Assembly: GCA_019751125.1 (NCBI GenBank)
Contig: JAIENU010000074.1
Coordinates: 74,464-116,721, forward strand
DNA from: Burkholderiales bacterium
GTDB taxonomy: Bacteria; Pseudomonadota; Gammaproteobacteria; Burkholderiales; SG8-41
DNA length: 42,258 nt
Direction: 5' to 3'
The notes under the pieces were generated by a model, which was not told the DNA's origin, ran no database searches, and saw only the letters and a program-made list of their open reading frames with translations. Positions 1 through 8,080 of this stretch are shown piece by piece (position 1 is the stretch's first letter; every line of letters begins with the position of its first letter). The position numbers and the translations under genes are program-made.

Positions 1-1
1 C

Positions 2-718
2 GGCATGCGCGCGCTGGCGGTACTCGGCGACATGATCACCACCGACCATCTGTCGCCGAACAACACCATCGCTTCGAGCAGTGTCGCCGCGCGTTATCTC
101 GGCGAGCATGGTGTGGCGCCGGCCGATTTCCAGACCTACGGTTTCCGGCGTGGAAACCATGAGGTCGCGATCCGCGGCACTTTTGCCTCGGGCCGCCTGC
201 GCAATGCGCTGGCGCCGGGCCGCGAGGGCCCATACACCACGCTGCAGCCCGAAGGCGAGGTGATGCCGATTTTTGATGCCGCCGAGCGTTACCGCAGCCG
301 TGGTGTGCCGCTGGTGGTGTTTGCCGGCCGTGAATACGGTGCGGGCTCGTCACGCGACTGGGCGGCGAAGGGGCCTGCGCTGCTCGGCGTGCGCCTGGTG
401 GTGGCGGAGAGTTTCGAGCGCATCCATCGCGCCAACTTGGTCGGCATGGGGGTATTGCCGGTGGAACTGATCGGCATCAAGTGTGCGGATCTTGGACTCG
501 ACGGCAGCCAGACCTTCGATCTGACGCTGTCCGGCGACACCCTGAAACCGGGCGCGCTGCTGACGCTGCAGGTCACCGGCAGCGACGGATCTCAGCGCGA
601 AATTCCGCTGAAGTGCCGCATCGACACCGAGGAGGAATTGCAGTTTTTCCGCCACGGCGGCCTGCTGCCCTGTGTCTACCGCGAACTGCTGAAATCGCGG
701 CCGCCACGCGCGGCATGA
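2..718 (+). CDS. Aconitase-family hydratase, C-terminal part (truncated by window edge)
   Basis: This is the C-terminal swivel domain of an aconitase/IRP-type (AcnA-like) hydratase; the frame is open to the left edge, so the Fe-S core is outside the window. Visible family motifs are GDMITTDHLSP near the start, then RRGNHEV, and EYGAGSSRDWAAKGP, whose Ser and Arg contact substrate in aconitases, followed by ESFERIHRANLVGMGVLP. The family interconverts hydroxy-tricarboxylates through a dehydrated intermediate. The call could be an ordinary aconitase or the AcnD-type 2-methylisocitrate dehydratase; the RRGNHEV and GTFASGRLRN wording is nearer AcnA. It precedes a second, LeuC/LeuD-type dehydratase on the same strand after a 129-base spacer, which suggests a specialised catabolic paralogue instead of the housekeeping enzyme. 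Confidence 0.9.
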   Translation, partial: GMRALAVLGDMITTDHLSPNNTIASSSVAARYLGEHGVAPADFQTYGFRRGNHEVAIRGTFASGRLRNALAPGREGPYTTLQPEGEVMPIFDAAERYRSRGVPLVVFAGREYGAGSSRDWAAKGPALLGVRLVVAESFERIHRANLVGMGVLPVELIGIKCADLGLDGSQTFDLTLSGDTLKPGALLTLQVTGSDGSQREIPLKCRIDTEEELQFFRHGGLLPCVYRELLKSRPPRAA

Positions 719-847
719 GGGCAGCGCAAACGGTGCTCATATCGTGAACGGCATGCCGGGGCGCAGGCTTGCCACGGGTTAAAATCCAAGGCTGCCTGCC
801 ATCACCCGCGCGGGCCGTTTTCACCTTTGCAAAAGCGAGGTATTCCG

Positions 848-2131
848 ATGGGCCATACCATCGCCGAGAAGATTCTCGGCAACCATGCCGGCGGCAAGCC
901 GGCCAAAGCCGGCGAGATCGTTGTCGCCGATGTCGATTTCGCGATGATCCACGATGCCCGTGCCGGCAACGCGCTGAAGATGATCGAAAAGCTCGGCGCG
1001 AAAGAGCTGCCACACGTCAAGCGCACCGCGCTGGTGCTCGACCACTATTCGCCGCCGCCGAACATGGAAGCAGCCAACACCCATGTCGAGATGCGCGCCT
1101 TCGCCGACAAACACGGCTCGCCAATCTATGACGTCGGCGACGGCATCTGCCACCAGGTGCTGCCTGAGGGTGGCCACCTGACTTGCGGCGATCTTGTTGT
1201 CGGCACCGATACCCATTCCACCACCTACGGCGCCTTCAATGCCTTCGGCACCGGTGTCGAAGGCACCGACGTGTCGGCGGTGATGATGACCGGCAAGCTG
1301 TGGTTCCGCGTACCGGAAACCATCCGGATCGAACTGAACGGCGCATTGCAGCCCGGTGTGTGGGCCAAGGACGTTACGCTGGCCATGCTCGGCAAGCTGC
1401 GCGCCGAGGGCGCCAACTACCAGGCGCTGGAATATGTCGGCAGCGGCGTGTCGGCGATGGCCATCGACGACCGGATGACGTTATCAAATCATGCGGCGGA
1501 ACTGGGCGCGAAGGCGGCGATCCTCGAAGCCGATGAAAAAACCTTTGCCTGGCTGAAGGCACACGGTGCGGCTGCGCCGAAGCCGGTGAAAGCCGATGCC
1601 GATGCGGTGTATGCGCAGCGTATCGTCATCGACACCGCGAGCCTCGCGCCGCAGGTGGCGCGCCAGCACCACATCGACGATGTGGTCGCGGTGCCCGATG
1701 TTGCCGGCAAAAAAATCCAGGTCGCGCTGATCGGCACCTGCACCAACGGCCGTCTCGACGACATCCGCCAGGCGGCGGCGATCCTGAAAGGCCGCAAGCT
1801 GGCAAAGGGTGTGCGCATGATCATCACACCGGCCTCGCGCGCGATCTGGCTGGCGGCGATGCGCGAAGGCCTGTTTGAAATCCTCACCGCGGCGGGTGCC
1901 TCGGTGGAGGCGGCGGGCTGCGGCACCTGCGTCAACATCACCGGCCATTACATCTCCGGCGATGACCAGGTGGTGATCTCCAGTGCCAACCGCAATTTCA
2001 AGGGCCGGCTCGGCAATCCGAAGTCGGAAATCTGGATCGGCTCGGCGGCGACTGTTGCGGCCTCCGCACTGACCGGCGTGGTCACCGATGCGCGGACGGT
2101 CGCCGGTGGTGACTGGCGCGCGGCAGCCTGA
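848..2131 (+). CDS. 3-isopropylmalate dehydratase-like large subunit (LeuC/DmdA family)
   Basis: Large subunit of a [4Fe-4S] hydro-lyase of the isopropylmalate/homoaconitate/dimethylmaleate family, about 427 residues. Cluster ligands are visible as GTCTNG in the middle and GCGTC later, with DTHSTTYGAF and GTGVEGTDVSAVMMTG upstream and GSAATVAASALTG at the C-terminus. ATG 848 is chosen because GCGAGG lies about 7 bases upstream; an in-frame TTG at 827 is less likely. The small subunit follows 10 bases downstream, so the two form a heteromeric enzyme. The short length and the catabolic neighbours (PrpB/DML-like lyase, Bug receptors) argue against a leucine-biosynthetic role. Substrate is unknown; 2,3-dimethylmaleate, citraconate or a tricarboxylate are candidates by inference. 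Confidence 0.9.
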   Translation: MGHTIAEKILGNHAGGKPAKAGEIVVADVDFAMIHDARAGNALKMIEKLGAKELPHVKRTALVLDHYSPPPNMEAANTHVEMRAFADKHGSPIYDVGDGICHQVLPEGGHLTCGDLVVGTDTHSTTYGAFNAFGTGVEGTDVSAVMMTGKLWFRVPETIRIELNGALQPGVWAKDVTLAMLGKLRAEGANYQALEYVGSGVSAMAIDDRMTLSNHAAELGAKAAILEADEKTFAWLKAHGAAAPKPVKADADAVYAQRIVIDTASLAPQVARQHHIDDVVAVPDVAGKKIQVALIGTCTNGRLDDIRQAAAILKGRKLAKGVRMIITPASRAIWLAAMREGLFEILTAAGASVEAAGCGTCVNITGHYISGDDQVVISSANRNFKGRLGNPKSEIWIGSAATVAASALTGVVTDARTVAGGDWRAAA

Positions 2132-2141
2132 GGGGAACATC

Positions 2142-2645
2142 ATGAACATCATCAAAGGCAGTGCACGGGTGCTGGGTGAAGAGGTCAGCACCGACATTCA
2201 TTGTTCCAGCAAGTACCTGCCGGGCAAGGACACCGCGTTCATTGCGACGGTGGCTTTCGACAACGTGTCGCCGGGGTTTGCGAAAGCCTTCGTCAAGGGC
2301 GATGTCATCGTCGCTGGCGCCAACTTCGGCATCAATTCCTCGCGCGAGCAGGCGGTGCACATCATGCATCGCATGGGTGTCGCGGCGATTGTCGCGCCGA
2401 GTTTCGGTCGCCAGTTCTACCGCAACGCGATCAACAACGGACTGCCGGTGATCGAGTGCGACATTGCCGGCATTGCCGCCGGTGATGCGATGGAGATTGA
2501 TCTCGCAGTCGGGCGTATTGCCGTGCCTGCGAAAAACATCGTGCGTGCCGTGCCGCCGCTGCCGGCGGCGATTGGCGCGCTGCTGGAGGCGGGCGGGCTG
2601 ATTCCCTTCCTGCAGAAACATCCGGACTGGAATCTTGCGGCTTGA
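2142..2645 (+). CDS. 3-isopropylmalate dehydratase-like small subunit (LeuD/DmdB family)
   Basis: Swivel-domain subunit of the heteromeric hydro-lyase, 167 residues. It shows the family pattern: VSTDIH near the N-terminus, then GANFGINSSREQA, which carries the substrate-binding Ser-Arg pair, and SFGRQFYRNAINNGLPVIEC. The start ATG is preceded by AGGGGAA, 4-5 bases away and overlapping the end of the large-subunit gene, so the pair should be co-translated. The length fits the short archaeal/dimethylmaleate-hydratase type (about 165 residues), not the roughly 200-residue enterobacterial LeuD. This supports a catabolic hydratase over leucine synthesis, though family alone does not fix the substrate. 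Confidence 0.9.
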   Translation: MNIIKGSARVLGEEVSTDIHCSSKYLPGKDTAFIATVAFDNVSPGFAKAFVKGDVIVAGANFGINSSREQAVHIMHRMGVAAIVAPSFGRQFYRNAINNGLPVIECDIAGIAAGDAMEIDLAVGRIAVPAKNIVRAVPPLPAAIGALLEAGGLIPFLQKHPDWNLAA

Positions 2646-2704
2646 TTGAAGTGCGGTAATAGTGCGCAGGCCCGCAGGTCAGAAGGCTGCCACGGAGGAA
2701 AAAA

Positions 2705-3661
2705 GTGCAATTAAAACAATGGCTTATGAGCGCAGCCCTGGGGCTTTGCGCAGTCACGGCGACAGCCCAGACCTGGCCAGCGCGTCCGGTGACGATCCTG
2801 TGCTGGTCGGCCGCGGGTTCGCCGGTGGACATCTATGCGCGCACGCTGGCCAAGCTGCTGACCGCGGAACTGGGGCAGAACGTGGTGGTGGAGAACCGTA
2901 CCGGCGGTTCCGGCATCGTGATGGTGAATGCGCTGGTGCGTGCACCGGCCGACGGTTATCTGATCGGCGCCAACACGCTGTCGCTGGCCACACTGTTTAG
3001 CGAGAAGGCCGCGCAGTTCAAGCTCGAAGACCTGCAGATGGTGGCGCGCTCGCAGATCGACCCTTACGGGCTGATCGTGCATACCTCGACGCCGTTCAAG
3101 ACCATCGAGCAGTTTGTCGCCTTCGCGCGCAAGAAGCCGGGCTATCTCAATGTCGGCGGGCCGTTCGCAATCAGCGCGCATCGCGTGGCCTGGGAAGTGC
3201 TGGCCGACGCCGCCAAGTTCCAGACCACCTGGGTGCCTTATCCCGGTGGCGGGCCGGCACTGACCGCAATTGCCGGCGGCCACATCGATGCCGCCGCGAC
3301 CAATCCCGGCAACGTCAAGCCGATGATCGACGCCGGCAAGGTGCGCGTCATTGCAGTCTCCTCGGACAAGCGCCTCGAGGATTTCCCCGACGTGCCGACC
3401 TACAAGGAAAAAGGCTGGGACGTGGTGCGTTACCAGTGGCGCGGCATCATGGTCAAGGCGGGCACACCGCGTCCGGTGGTGGATCGCCTGGCCTCGGCAA
3501 TCCAGAAGGCGCAGCAGTCTCCGGTCTGGAAAACTTATCTGCAGCAGGTCGCGCAGCTGGATGGCTTTCAGGGGCCTGAAGCCTTCAAGGCCCAGCTGCT
3601 GCAGGACATCAAGGAAACCGAGGCGGTGAAGAAAAAACTCGGGCTCGTGGAAACACAGTAA
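2705..3661 (+). CDS. Bug/TctC-family periplasmic solute-binding protein
   Basis: Periplasmic receptor of the tripartite tricarboxylate transporter family, 318 residues. A Sec signal peptide is visible: a short basic start, a hydrophobic stretch, then ATAQ before the mature TWPARPVTI. Family motifs follow: the AAGSPVDIYAR loop, ENRTGGSGIVMVNALVRAPADGY, and YPGGGPALTAIAGGHIDAA. The start is GTG 2705 with GGAGGAAA just upstream. No TctA/TctB membrane genes are in the window, as is common for orphan Bug proteins in Betaproteobacteria. Its first codons lie inside one copy of the dispersed AAACAATGGCTTAT element, so the element contributes to the signal-peptide n-region. The ligand is probably the carboxylic acid handled by the neighbouring enzymes. 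Confidence 0.92.
   Translation: MQLKQWLMSAALGLCAVTATAQTWPARPVTILCWSAAGSPVDIYARTLAKLLTAELGQNVVVENRTGGSGIVMVNALVRAPADGYLIGANTLSLATLFSEKAAQFKLEDLQMVARSQIDPYGLIVHTSTPFKTIEQFVAFARKKPGYLNVGGPFAISAHRVAWEVLADAAKFQTTWVPYPGGGPALTAIAGGHIDAAATNPGNVKPMIDAGKVRVIAVSSDKRLEDFPDVPTYKEKGWDVVRYQWRGIMVKAGTPRPVVDRLASAIQKAQQSPVWKTYLQQVAQLDGFQGPEAFKAQLLQDIKETEAVKKKLGLVETQ
2709..2727 (+). repeat. Dispersed AAACAATGRCTTAT element, copy A
   Basis: Copy of a short AT-rich element that recurs at gene junctions across the window. Here it overlaps the first codons of the Bug receptor gene. The 14-base core AAACAATGGCTTAT is exact; the flanking stem is poor. Confidence 0.7.
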
Positions 3662-3702
3662 TTCAAGCAGGCTGTAAAAACGGAATCCACACAGGAATGA
3701 CG

Positions 3703-4596
3703 ATGACGACATTGACGGTACGACAGCAGTTGCGCAAGCGGCTGACCGAGGGCGGAATGGTTGTGGCGCCGGGCATTTATGACGCCTATGGCGCGCGGAT
3801 GGTGGAGAAGGCGGGTTTTGAGGCAGTGTACATGACCGGCAACGGCGTGTCGGCCTGCCTGCTTGGCCAGCCCGATGTCGGCATGGTGGACCTGTCGCTG
3901 TTCGCAGCGCATGCGCACCGTGCGGCGGCTTGTGTGAGCATCCCGTTGATCTGCGATGCCGATACAGGCTATGGCAATGCGGTGAACGTGAAGCACACCG
4001 TGCGTGAATTCGAGGCGGCGGGTGTTGCCGCGATCCATCTTGAGGATCAGGTGATGCCCAAGCGCTGCGGTCATCTGCCGGGTTCGCGTCCGGTGGTGTC
4101 GCTAGAGGAGCACGCCGGCAAGATCGAAGCCGCGGTGGCGGCGCGCCGCGATCCGGATTTCATCATCATCGCGCGCACCGATGCTGCGACCGGGCTGGGA
4201 CTGGATGAAGCCATCCGCCGCGGCCAGGCCTACCGCAAGGCCGGCGCCGACGTGGTGTTTGTCGAACTGAAGAACAGTCCCACCATCATTGATGACCTGA
4301 AGCGGGTGACCGCGGAATCCGGCGCGCCCTGCCTGGTCAACATCGACGGTGGCGGCAAGCTCGGTGAGCTGACGGTGCCGGAAATCGAGGCCCTGGGTTT
4401 CCGCATCGCGATTTTCCCCGGCCTCGCGCGCAATGCCGCCGGCTTCGCAATCAGCCAGGCGCTGGGCACGCTGAAACGCGACGGCAATACCAAGGCGGTG
4501 CGTGACCGCATGCTGACGATGAAGGAGTACAACGAAATCCTCGATCTCGGCGCGGTGGAGGATTGGGAAAAACGCTTCATGCAAAACCGGCAGTAA
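3703..4596 (+). CDS. Isocitrate lyase/PEP mutase family C-C lyase (PrpB/2,3-dimethylmalate-lyase-like)
   Basis: Mg2+-dependent lyase of the ICL/PEP mutase superfamily, about 297 residues, with a TIM-barrel fold. Diagnostic motifs are visible: DADTGYGN (metal-binding Asp), the active-site loop EDQVMPKRCGHLPG with the KRCGH signature of the lyase branch, and IIARTDA. Members cleave 2-methylisocitrate, 2,3-dimethylmalate or oxaloacetate to pyruvate (or glyoxylate) plus an acid. ATG 3703 is chosen over ATG 3697 because CAGGA sits 6 bases from 3703 but abuts 3697. Lying just after a LeuCD-type hydratase, it recalls the dimethylmaleate hydratase and dimethylmalate lyase steps of nicotinate fermentation; this substrate is an inference. 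Confidence 0.88.
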   Translation: MTTLTVRQQLRKRLTEGGMVVAPGIYDAYGARMVEKAGFEAVYMTGNGVSACLLGQPDVGMVDLSLFAAHAHRAAACVSIPLICDADTGYGNAVNVKHTVREFEAAGVAAIHLEDQVMPKRCGHLPGSRPVVSLEEHAGKIEAAVAARRDPDFIIIARTDAATGLGLDEAIRRGQAYRKAGADVVFVELKNSPTIIDDLKRVTAESGAPCLVNIDGGGKLGELTVPEIEALGFRIAIFPGLARNAAGFAISQALGTLKRDGNTKAVRDRMLTMKEYNEILDLGAVEDWEKRFMQNRQ

Positions 4597-4609
4597 TTTG
4601 CATGTATCG

Positions 4610-4638
4610 CGACTATTTTTTATAAGTCATTGTTTTTA
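4610..4638 (-). repeat. Dispersed AAACAATGRCTTAT element, copy B
   Basis: Minus-orientation copy in the spacer before the FMN dehydrogenase gene; the core reads AAACAATGACTTAT on the minus strand. It is adjoined by a 7-2-7 inverted repeat (ATTGTTT and AAACAAT) at about 4630-4645. Confidence 0.7.
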
Positions 4639-4694
4639 AACAATATTTTAACCAGTGATGAGCTTGGCTTTAGCCAACCTTCGGAGTGAGTGAC

Positions 4695-5969
4695 ATGGCC
4701 GTATCGAGCAGCAGGAAAAAGACAGCGAACAAGTCAGCAGGCAAGGCAGCAGGCAAGGCAGCAGGCAAGAAAGCCGTAACCGGCAAGGCCCGTGCCGCCG
4801 CAAAACCCGCGGCACGCAAGACCGCGGCCCGGGCGGCCCAAAAGCCGGCCGCCAAAAAATCATCCAATCCGCTGGGTTTGGAGAAAAAGGTTCCTGGCCA
4901 GTTCGACACGCTGCAGGAAATCGCGCTCGCGGCGTACCGCAAGATGCCGGCGCCGGTGTGGGATCACCTGATGGGTGGTTCCGATTCGGAGATGACGCTG
5001 CGCCGCAACCGCGCCAGCCTCGACGCACTGGCACTGCGTCAGCGCGTGCTGGTCGACGTGCGCCAGATCGACATGAGCACCTCGCTGCTCGGGCAGGCGA
5101 TGAACATTCCGGTGTTTCCGGCGCCGGTTGGCGGCTTCCTCAGCAAGGTGCACCATGAAGGCGGCCCCGCAGTGGCGCGTGCTGCGGTGTCGCGCGGCAC
5201 CACGGCCTTTATTGCCACTGCGGCCAAGCCCAGCCTTGAAGCGGCGCAGCAGGCGGTGGACCGCAAGCTGGTGTTCCAGCTTTATGTTCGCGGCGACCGG
5301 AGCTGGATTGAAGGCGTGCTCGACCGCGTCAAGGCGGCCAAATACGCGGCGCTGTGCGTGACGGTGGATCGCAACTACTACGGCCGCCGCGAGCGCGACA
5401 TTGTCAGCGGCCTGCCGGTGAAGGAAGGTTTTGGCGACCAGTCGTACCAGGCCAGCCTGAACTGGAAGGATCTGGTGTGGATGAAGGAGCGTGTCGGCCT
5501 GCCGCTGATCGCCAAGGGTGTGGCCACCGCTGAAGATGCGGAGCTGGCTGTTGAACACGGCGCTGATGTGGTCTATGTGTCCAACCACGGTGGCCGCCAG
5601 CTTGATCACGGCCAGGGCGGCGCCGAGGTGCTGGCTGAAGTGGTGCGCGCGGTTGCAGGGCGCGCCGAAGTGCTCGCCGACGGTGGCGTGATGCGCGGCA
5701 CCGACGTGGTGAAAATGCTCTGCCTCGGCGCACGTGCCGTGGGTGTGGGCAAGCTGCTGGGCCTGGCGCTGTCGGCCGGTGGTGAAGCCGGTGTGGCACG
5801 CATGCTCGAGCTGATGGAGGTGGAGATCCGCCACGTGCTGGGCCTGATGGGCGTGACCTCGATCAAGCAGCTCGGACCGCAGTGGCTGCGTGAAGTGCCG
5901 GTGCTCGGCACGCCGAGTTCGGTCAGCGCCTACCCGCTGCTTGAGGACGCGGTGCGCCGCGGCCGTTAA
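4695..5969 (+). CDS. FMN-dependent alpha-hydroxyacid dehydrogenase/oxidase with Lys/Ala-rich N-terminal tail
   Basis: Flavoprotein of the lactate/glycolate/mandelate dehydrogenase family, about 424 residues; it oxidises an L-2-hydroxy acid to the 2-oxo acid. The TIM-barrel part shows SNHGGRQLD with the catalytic His near residue 297 and LADGGVMRGTDVVKMLCLGA, the FMN-phosphate region. Unlike the family, residues 1-57 are an extension rich in Lys and Ala, with three tandem AGKA-type units and AAKPAARKTAARAAQK further on, resembling histone H1/AlgP tails. The catalytic part begins near GQFDTLQEIALAAYRK. ATG 4695 has GGAG about 8 bases upstream; an in-frame GTG at 4686 is an alternative. It could feed the 2-oxo acid made from the carboxylate handled by this cluster. 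Confidence 0.88.
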   Translation: MAVSSSRKKTANKSAGKAAGKAAGKKAVTGKARAAAKPAARKTAARAAQKPAAKKSSNPLGLEKKVPGQFDTLQEIALAAYRKMPAPVWDHLMGGSDSEMTLRRNRASLDALALRQRVLVDVRQIDMSTSLLGQAMNIPVFPAPVGGFLSKVHHEGGPAVARAAVSRGTTAFIATAAKPSLEAAQQAVDRKLVFQLYVRGDRSWIEGVLDRVKAAKYAALCVTVDRNYYGRRERDIVSGLPVKEGFGDQSYQASLNWKDLVWMKERVGLPLIAKGVATAEDAELAVEHGADVVYVSNHGGRQLDHGQGGAEVLAEVVRAVAGRAEVLADGGVMRGTDVVKMLCLGARAVGVGKLLGLALSAGGEAGVARMLELMEVEIRHVLGLMGVTSIKQLGPQWLREVPVLGTPSSVSAYPLLEDAVRRGR

Positions 5970-5978
5970 CAATCAATT

Positions 5979-6006
5979 GACAGGATGGACAGGATGAACA
6001 GGATTA
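5979..6006 (+). repeat. Tandem ACAGGAT repeat (three 9-base units)
   Basis: Three units of ACAGGATGG/ACAGGATGA/ACAGGATTA lie end to end across the start of the next Bug gene. The AGGA of the first unit can serve as ribosome binding site for ATG 5994. A two-unit copy lies at 14472-14487, also just before a start codon. Confidence 0.7.
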
Positions 6007-6986
6007 ACTTCAAAAAAACGGACGCGCTGGCTGCGGTGTGCAGCGCGTTGGTGCTGGCGATGTCGGCACAGGCGGCCGAAAACTATCCGGTGAAGCCGGT
6101 GCGCATGGTGGTGCCGTTCGCGCCGGGCGGTGCCTCGGACCTCGTCGGCCGTCTGATGCAGCCGCGGCTGCAACAGGAGCTGGGGCAGCAGGTGCTCGTT
6201 GATAACCGCGCCGGCGCCTCGGGCAACATCGGCGTCGAGGTTGCGGCCAAGGCGCCCAATGACGGCTACACCATCCTGCTCGGCAACATCGGCACGATGG
6301 CGATCAACCCGAGCATCTATCCCAAATTCCCGATCCGTCCGGTGCGCGATTTTGCGCCGGTGACCCAGGTGGTCGATGTGCCGGTGGGATTGGCGGCCCA
6401 CCCCTCGGTGCCGGTGAAAACCATGCGCGAGTTCATCGCCTTCGCCAGGGCCAACAAGGGCAAGCTCAACTACGGTTCGGCCGGTTCGGGCAGCAACGGC
6501 CGCCTGGAGATGGAGCAGTTCATGCGTCTCGCCGGTCTCGATCTCGTGCACATCCCGTACAAGGGGGGTGCGGGTGCCGCAGCCACCGCGCTGCTCACCG
6601 GTGAAGTCGGCGTGGCCTTTGTCAGCATCGCCTCGGTGATGCCGCATGTGCGCAACAACAAGATGAAAATCCTCGGTGTGTCGGCGGTGAAGCGCATCAA
6701 GGCGCTGCCGGATGTGCCGACCATGCCCGAGCTCGGTTACAAGGACATGAACACCGGTTCGTGGCAGGGCGTTTATGTGCCGGCAGGCGCGCCGCGCGCG
6801 GTGATCGACCGCCTGTTCGCCGCTTCGGTCAAGACCATGGCTGATGCCGACATCATCAAGCGTGTCAACGACAGCGGCGCCGAGGTCATCGTCAGCGCCT
6901 CGCCCGAGGAGTTCACCGCCTTCATGAAGGCGCAGAACGAACGCTTCGTGCAGGTGGTCAAACAAATCGGCGGCATCACCGAATAA
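5994..6986 (+). CDS. Bug/TctC-family periplasmic solute-binding protein
   Basis: Second orphan tricarboxylate-type receptor, about 330 residues. The N-terminus has Lys-Lys, a hydrophobic core and a signal-peptidase-like SAQAAE before mature NYPVKPVRMVVPFAPGG. The ligand loop PFAPGGASDLVGR, the DNRAGASGNIGVEVAAKAPNDGY block and HIPYKGGAGAAATALLTGEV identify the family. Start could be ATG 5985 or ATG 5994; the ACAGGAT repeat supplies AGGA for 5994. It sits 15 bases after the FMN dehydrogenase gene and 21 bases before the isopropylmalate-dehydrogenase-like gene, so it is probably co-transcribed and binds a hydroxy- or dicarboxylate used by those enzymes. Confidence 0.92.
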   Translation: MNRINFKKTDALAAVCSALVLAMSAQAAENYPVKPVRMVVPFAPGGASDLVGRLMQPRLQQELGQQVLVDNRAGASGNIGVEVAAKAPNDGYTILLGNIGTMAINPSIYPKFPIRPVRDFAPVTQVVDVPVGLAAHPSVPVKTMREFIAFARANKGKLNYGSAGSGSNGRLEMEQFMRLAGLDLVHIPYKGGAGAAATALLTGEVGVAFVSIASVMPHVRNNKMKILGVSAVKRIKALPDVPTMPELGYKDMNTGSWQGVYVPAGAPRAVIDRLFAASVKTMADADIIKRVNDSGAEVIVSASPEEFTAFMKAQNERFVQVVKQIGGITE

Positions 6987-7007
6987 CCGGATTTTTAAGG
7001 ACCCAAC

Positions 7008-8063
7008 GTGTACAAGATCGCGATTCTCGAAGGTGACGACATCGGCCTCGAAGTGGTGCCGGAATGTGTGAAGGTGATGAAGGCCGCCGCGGCCAAGGCC
7101 GGCGTGCAGATCGAGTGGCTGCCGCTGCCAATCGGCAGGAAGGGCCATGAAACCCACGGCCACACCATGCCGCAGATCACCGTGGATACCCTGAAGACCG
7201 TTGACGGCTGGGTGCAGGGCCCCATCGGCCACAACATGTATCCGCGCAACGACAACACCTGGATCAACCCGCCGCTGCGCAAGAAGTTCGAACTCTTCGC
7301 CAACGTCAAGCCGGTGAAGTCCTATCCGAACCTGCCGTCGCTGCACAAGGACGTGGACATCGTGTTCCTGCGCGAAACCACCGAAGGCATGCAGTCGGGC
7401 AGCGTGGTCTATGCCGGCAGCGGCGAGTTCCAGCCCAATGACGAGATCGCCATCGGCATGCGCGTGGTCACGCGCAAGGGCGCGAGCCGCGTGGCGAAGG
7501 AGGCGTTTGAAATTGCCCGCACCCGCAAGCGCAAGAAGGTCACCGCGCTGCACAAGGAGCCGGTGTACCGCCTGGTCTGTGGCATGTTCGCGCGCGAGTG
7601 CCGCGCGATGGCCAAGAATTATCCGGATGTCGAGTTCGAGGAAGTGCTGATCGACGGCTTCGCGATGAAGGCGGTGATGCGCCCGCAGCAGTACGACGTG
7701 GTGGTCACCACCAACCAGTTCGGCGACATCATGACCGACCTCGGCGCCGGTCTTGTCGGCGGCCTCGGTCTGGCCCCGGGCCTGGTGGTCGGCGAGAAGC
7801 AGGCGATGGCGCAGGCCACGCATGGCTCGGCGCCGGACATTGCCGGCAAGAACATCGCCAATCCCTACGCGATGATCATGTCCGGCCAGATGCTGTTCGA
7901 GTGGCTGGGCCGCACGCGCAACGATCCGAAAGCGGCTGCCGCGGCGAAGCTGATCGATGCTGCGGTGGACAAGGTGGTTGCCGAGGCGAAACACCTCACC
8001 GGCGACCTCGGCGGCAAGGCCGGCACCCGTGAAATGGGTGATGCCATCGCCGCGGCGGTGTAA
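7008..8063 (+). CDS. Isocitrate/isopropylmalate dehydrogenase-family protein
   Basis: NAD(P)-dependent beta-decarboxylating dehydrogenase, 351 residues. It starts with YKIAILEGDDIGLEVVPE, the nucleotide-side motif. It continues with LRETTEGMQSG (family LREnTEG) and VVTTNQFGDIMTDLGAG, the Mg2+-binding Asp region. The family oxidises a 2-hydroxy acid with a 3-carboxylate and decarboxylates it. Substrates include isocitrate, isopropylmalate, homoisocitrate, tartrate and D-malate; the exact one cannot be read from the motifs. The start is GTG 7008 with TAAGGA 6 bases upstream. Context (hydratases, C-C lyase, hydroxyacid dehydrogenase, Bug receptors) suggests it acts on the hydrated product of the upstream dehydratases. 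Confidence 0.9.
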   Translation: MYKIAILEGDDIGLEVVPECVKVMKAAAAKAGVQIEWLPLPIGRKGHETHGHTMPQITVDTLKTVDGWVQGPIGHNMYPRNDNTWINPPLRKKFELFANVKPVKSYPNLPSLHKDVDIVFLRETTEGMQSGSVVYAGSGEFQPNDEIAIGMRVVTRKGASRVAKEAFEIARTRKRKKVTALHKEPVYRLVCGMFARECRAMAKNYPDVEFEEVLIDGFAMKAVMRPQQYDVVVTTNQFGDIMTDLGAGLVGGLGLAPGLVVGEKQAMAQATHGSAPDIAGKNIANPYAMIMSGQMLFEWLGRTRNDPKAAAAAKLIDAAVDKVVAEAKHLTGDLGGKAGTREMGDAIAAAV

Positions 8064-8080
8064 ATTTGTCGCTCGGCGGC

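Noticed and set aside
848..2645. Leucine biosynthesis genes leuC and leuD
   Set aside because: Family membership fits, but the short small subunit, missing leuB/leuA neighbours and catabolic context make the biosynthetic names unsafe.
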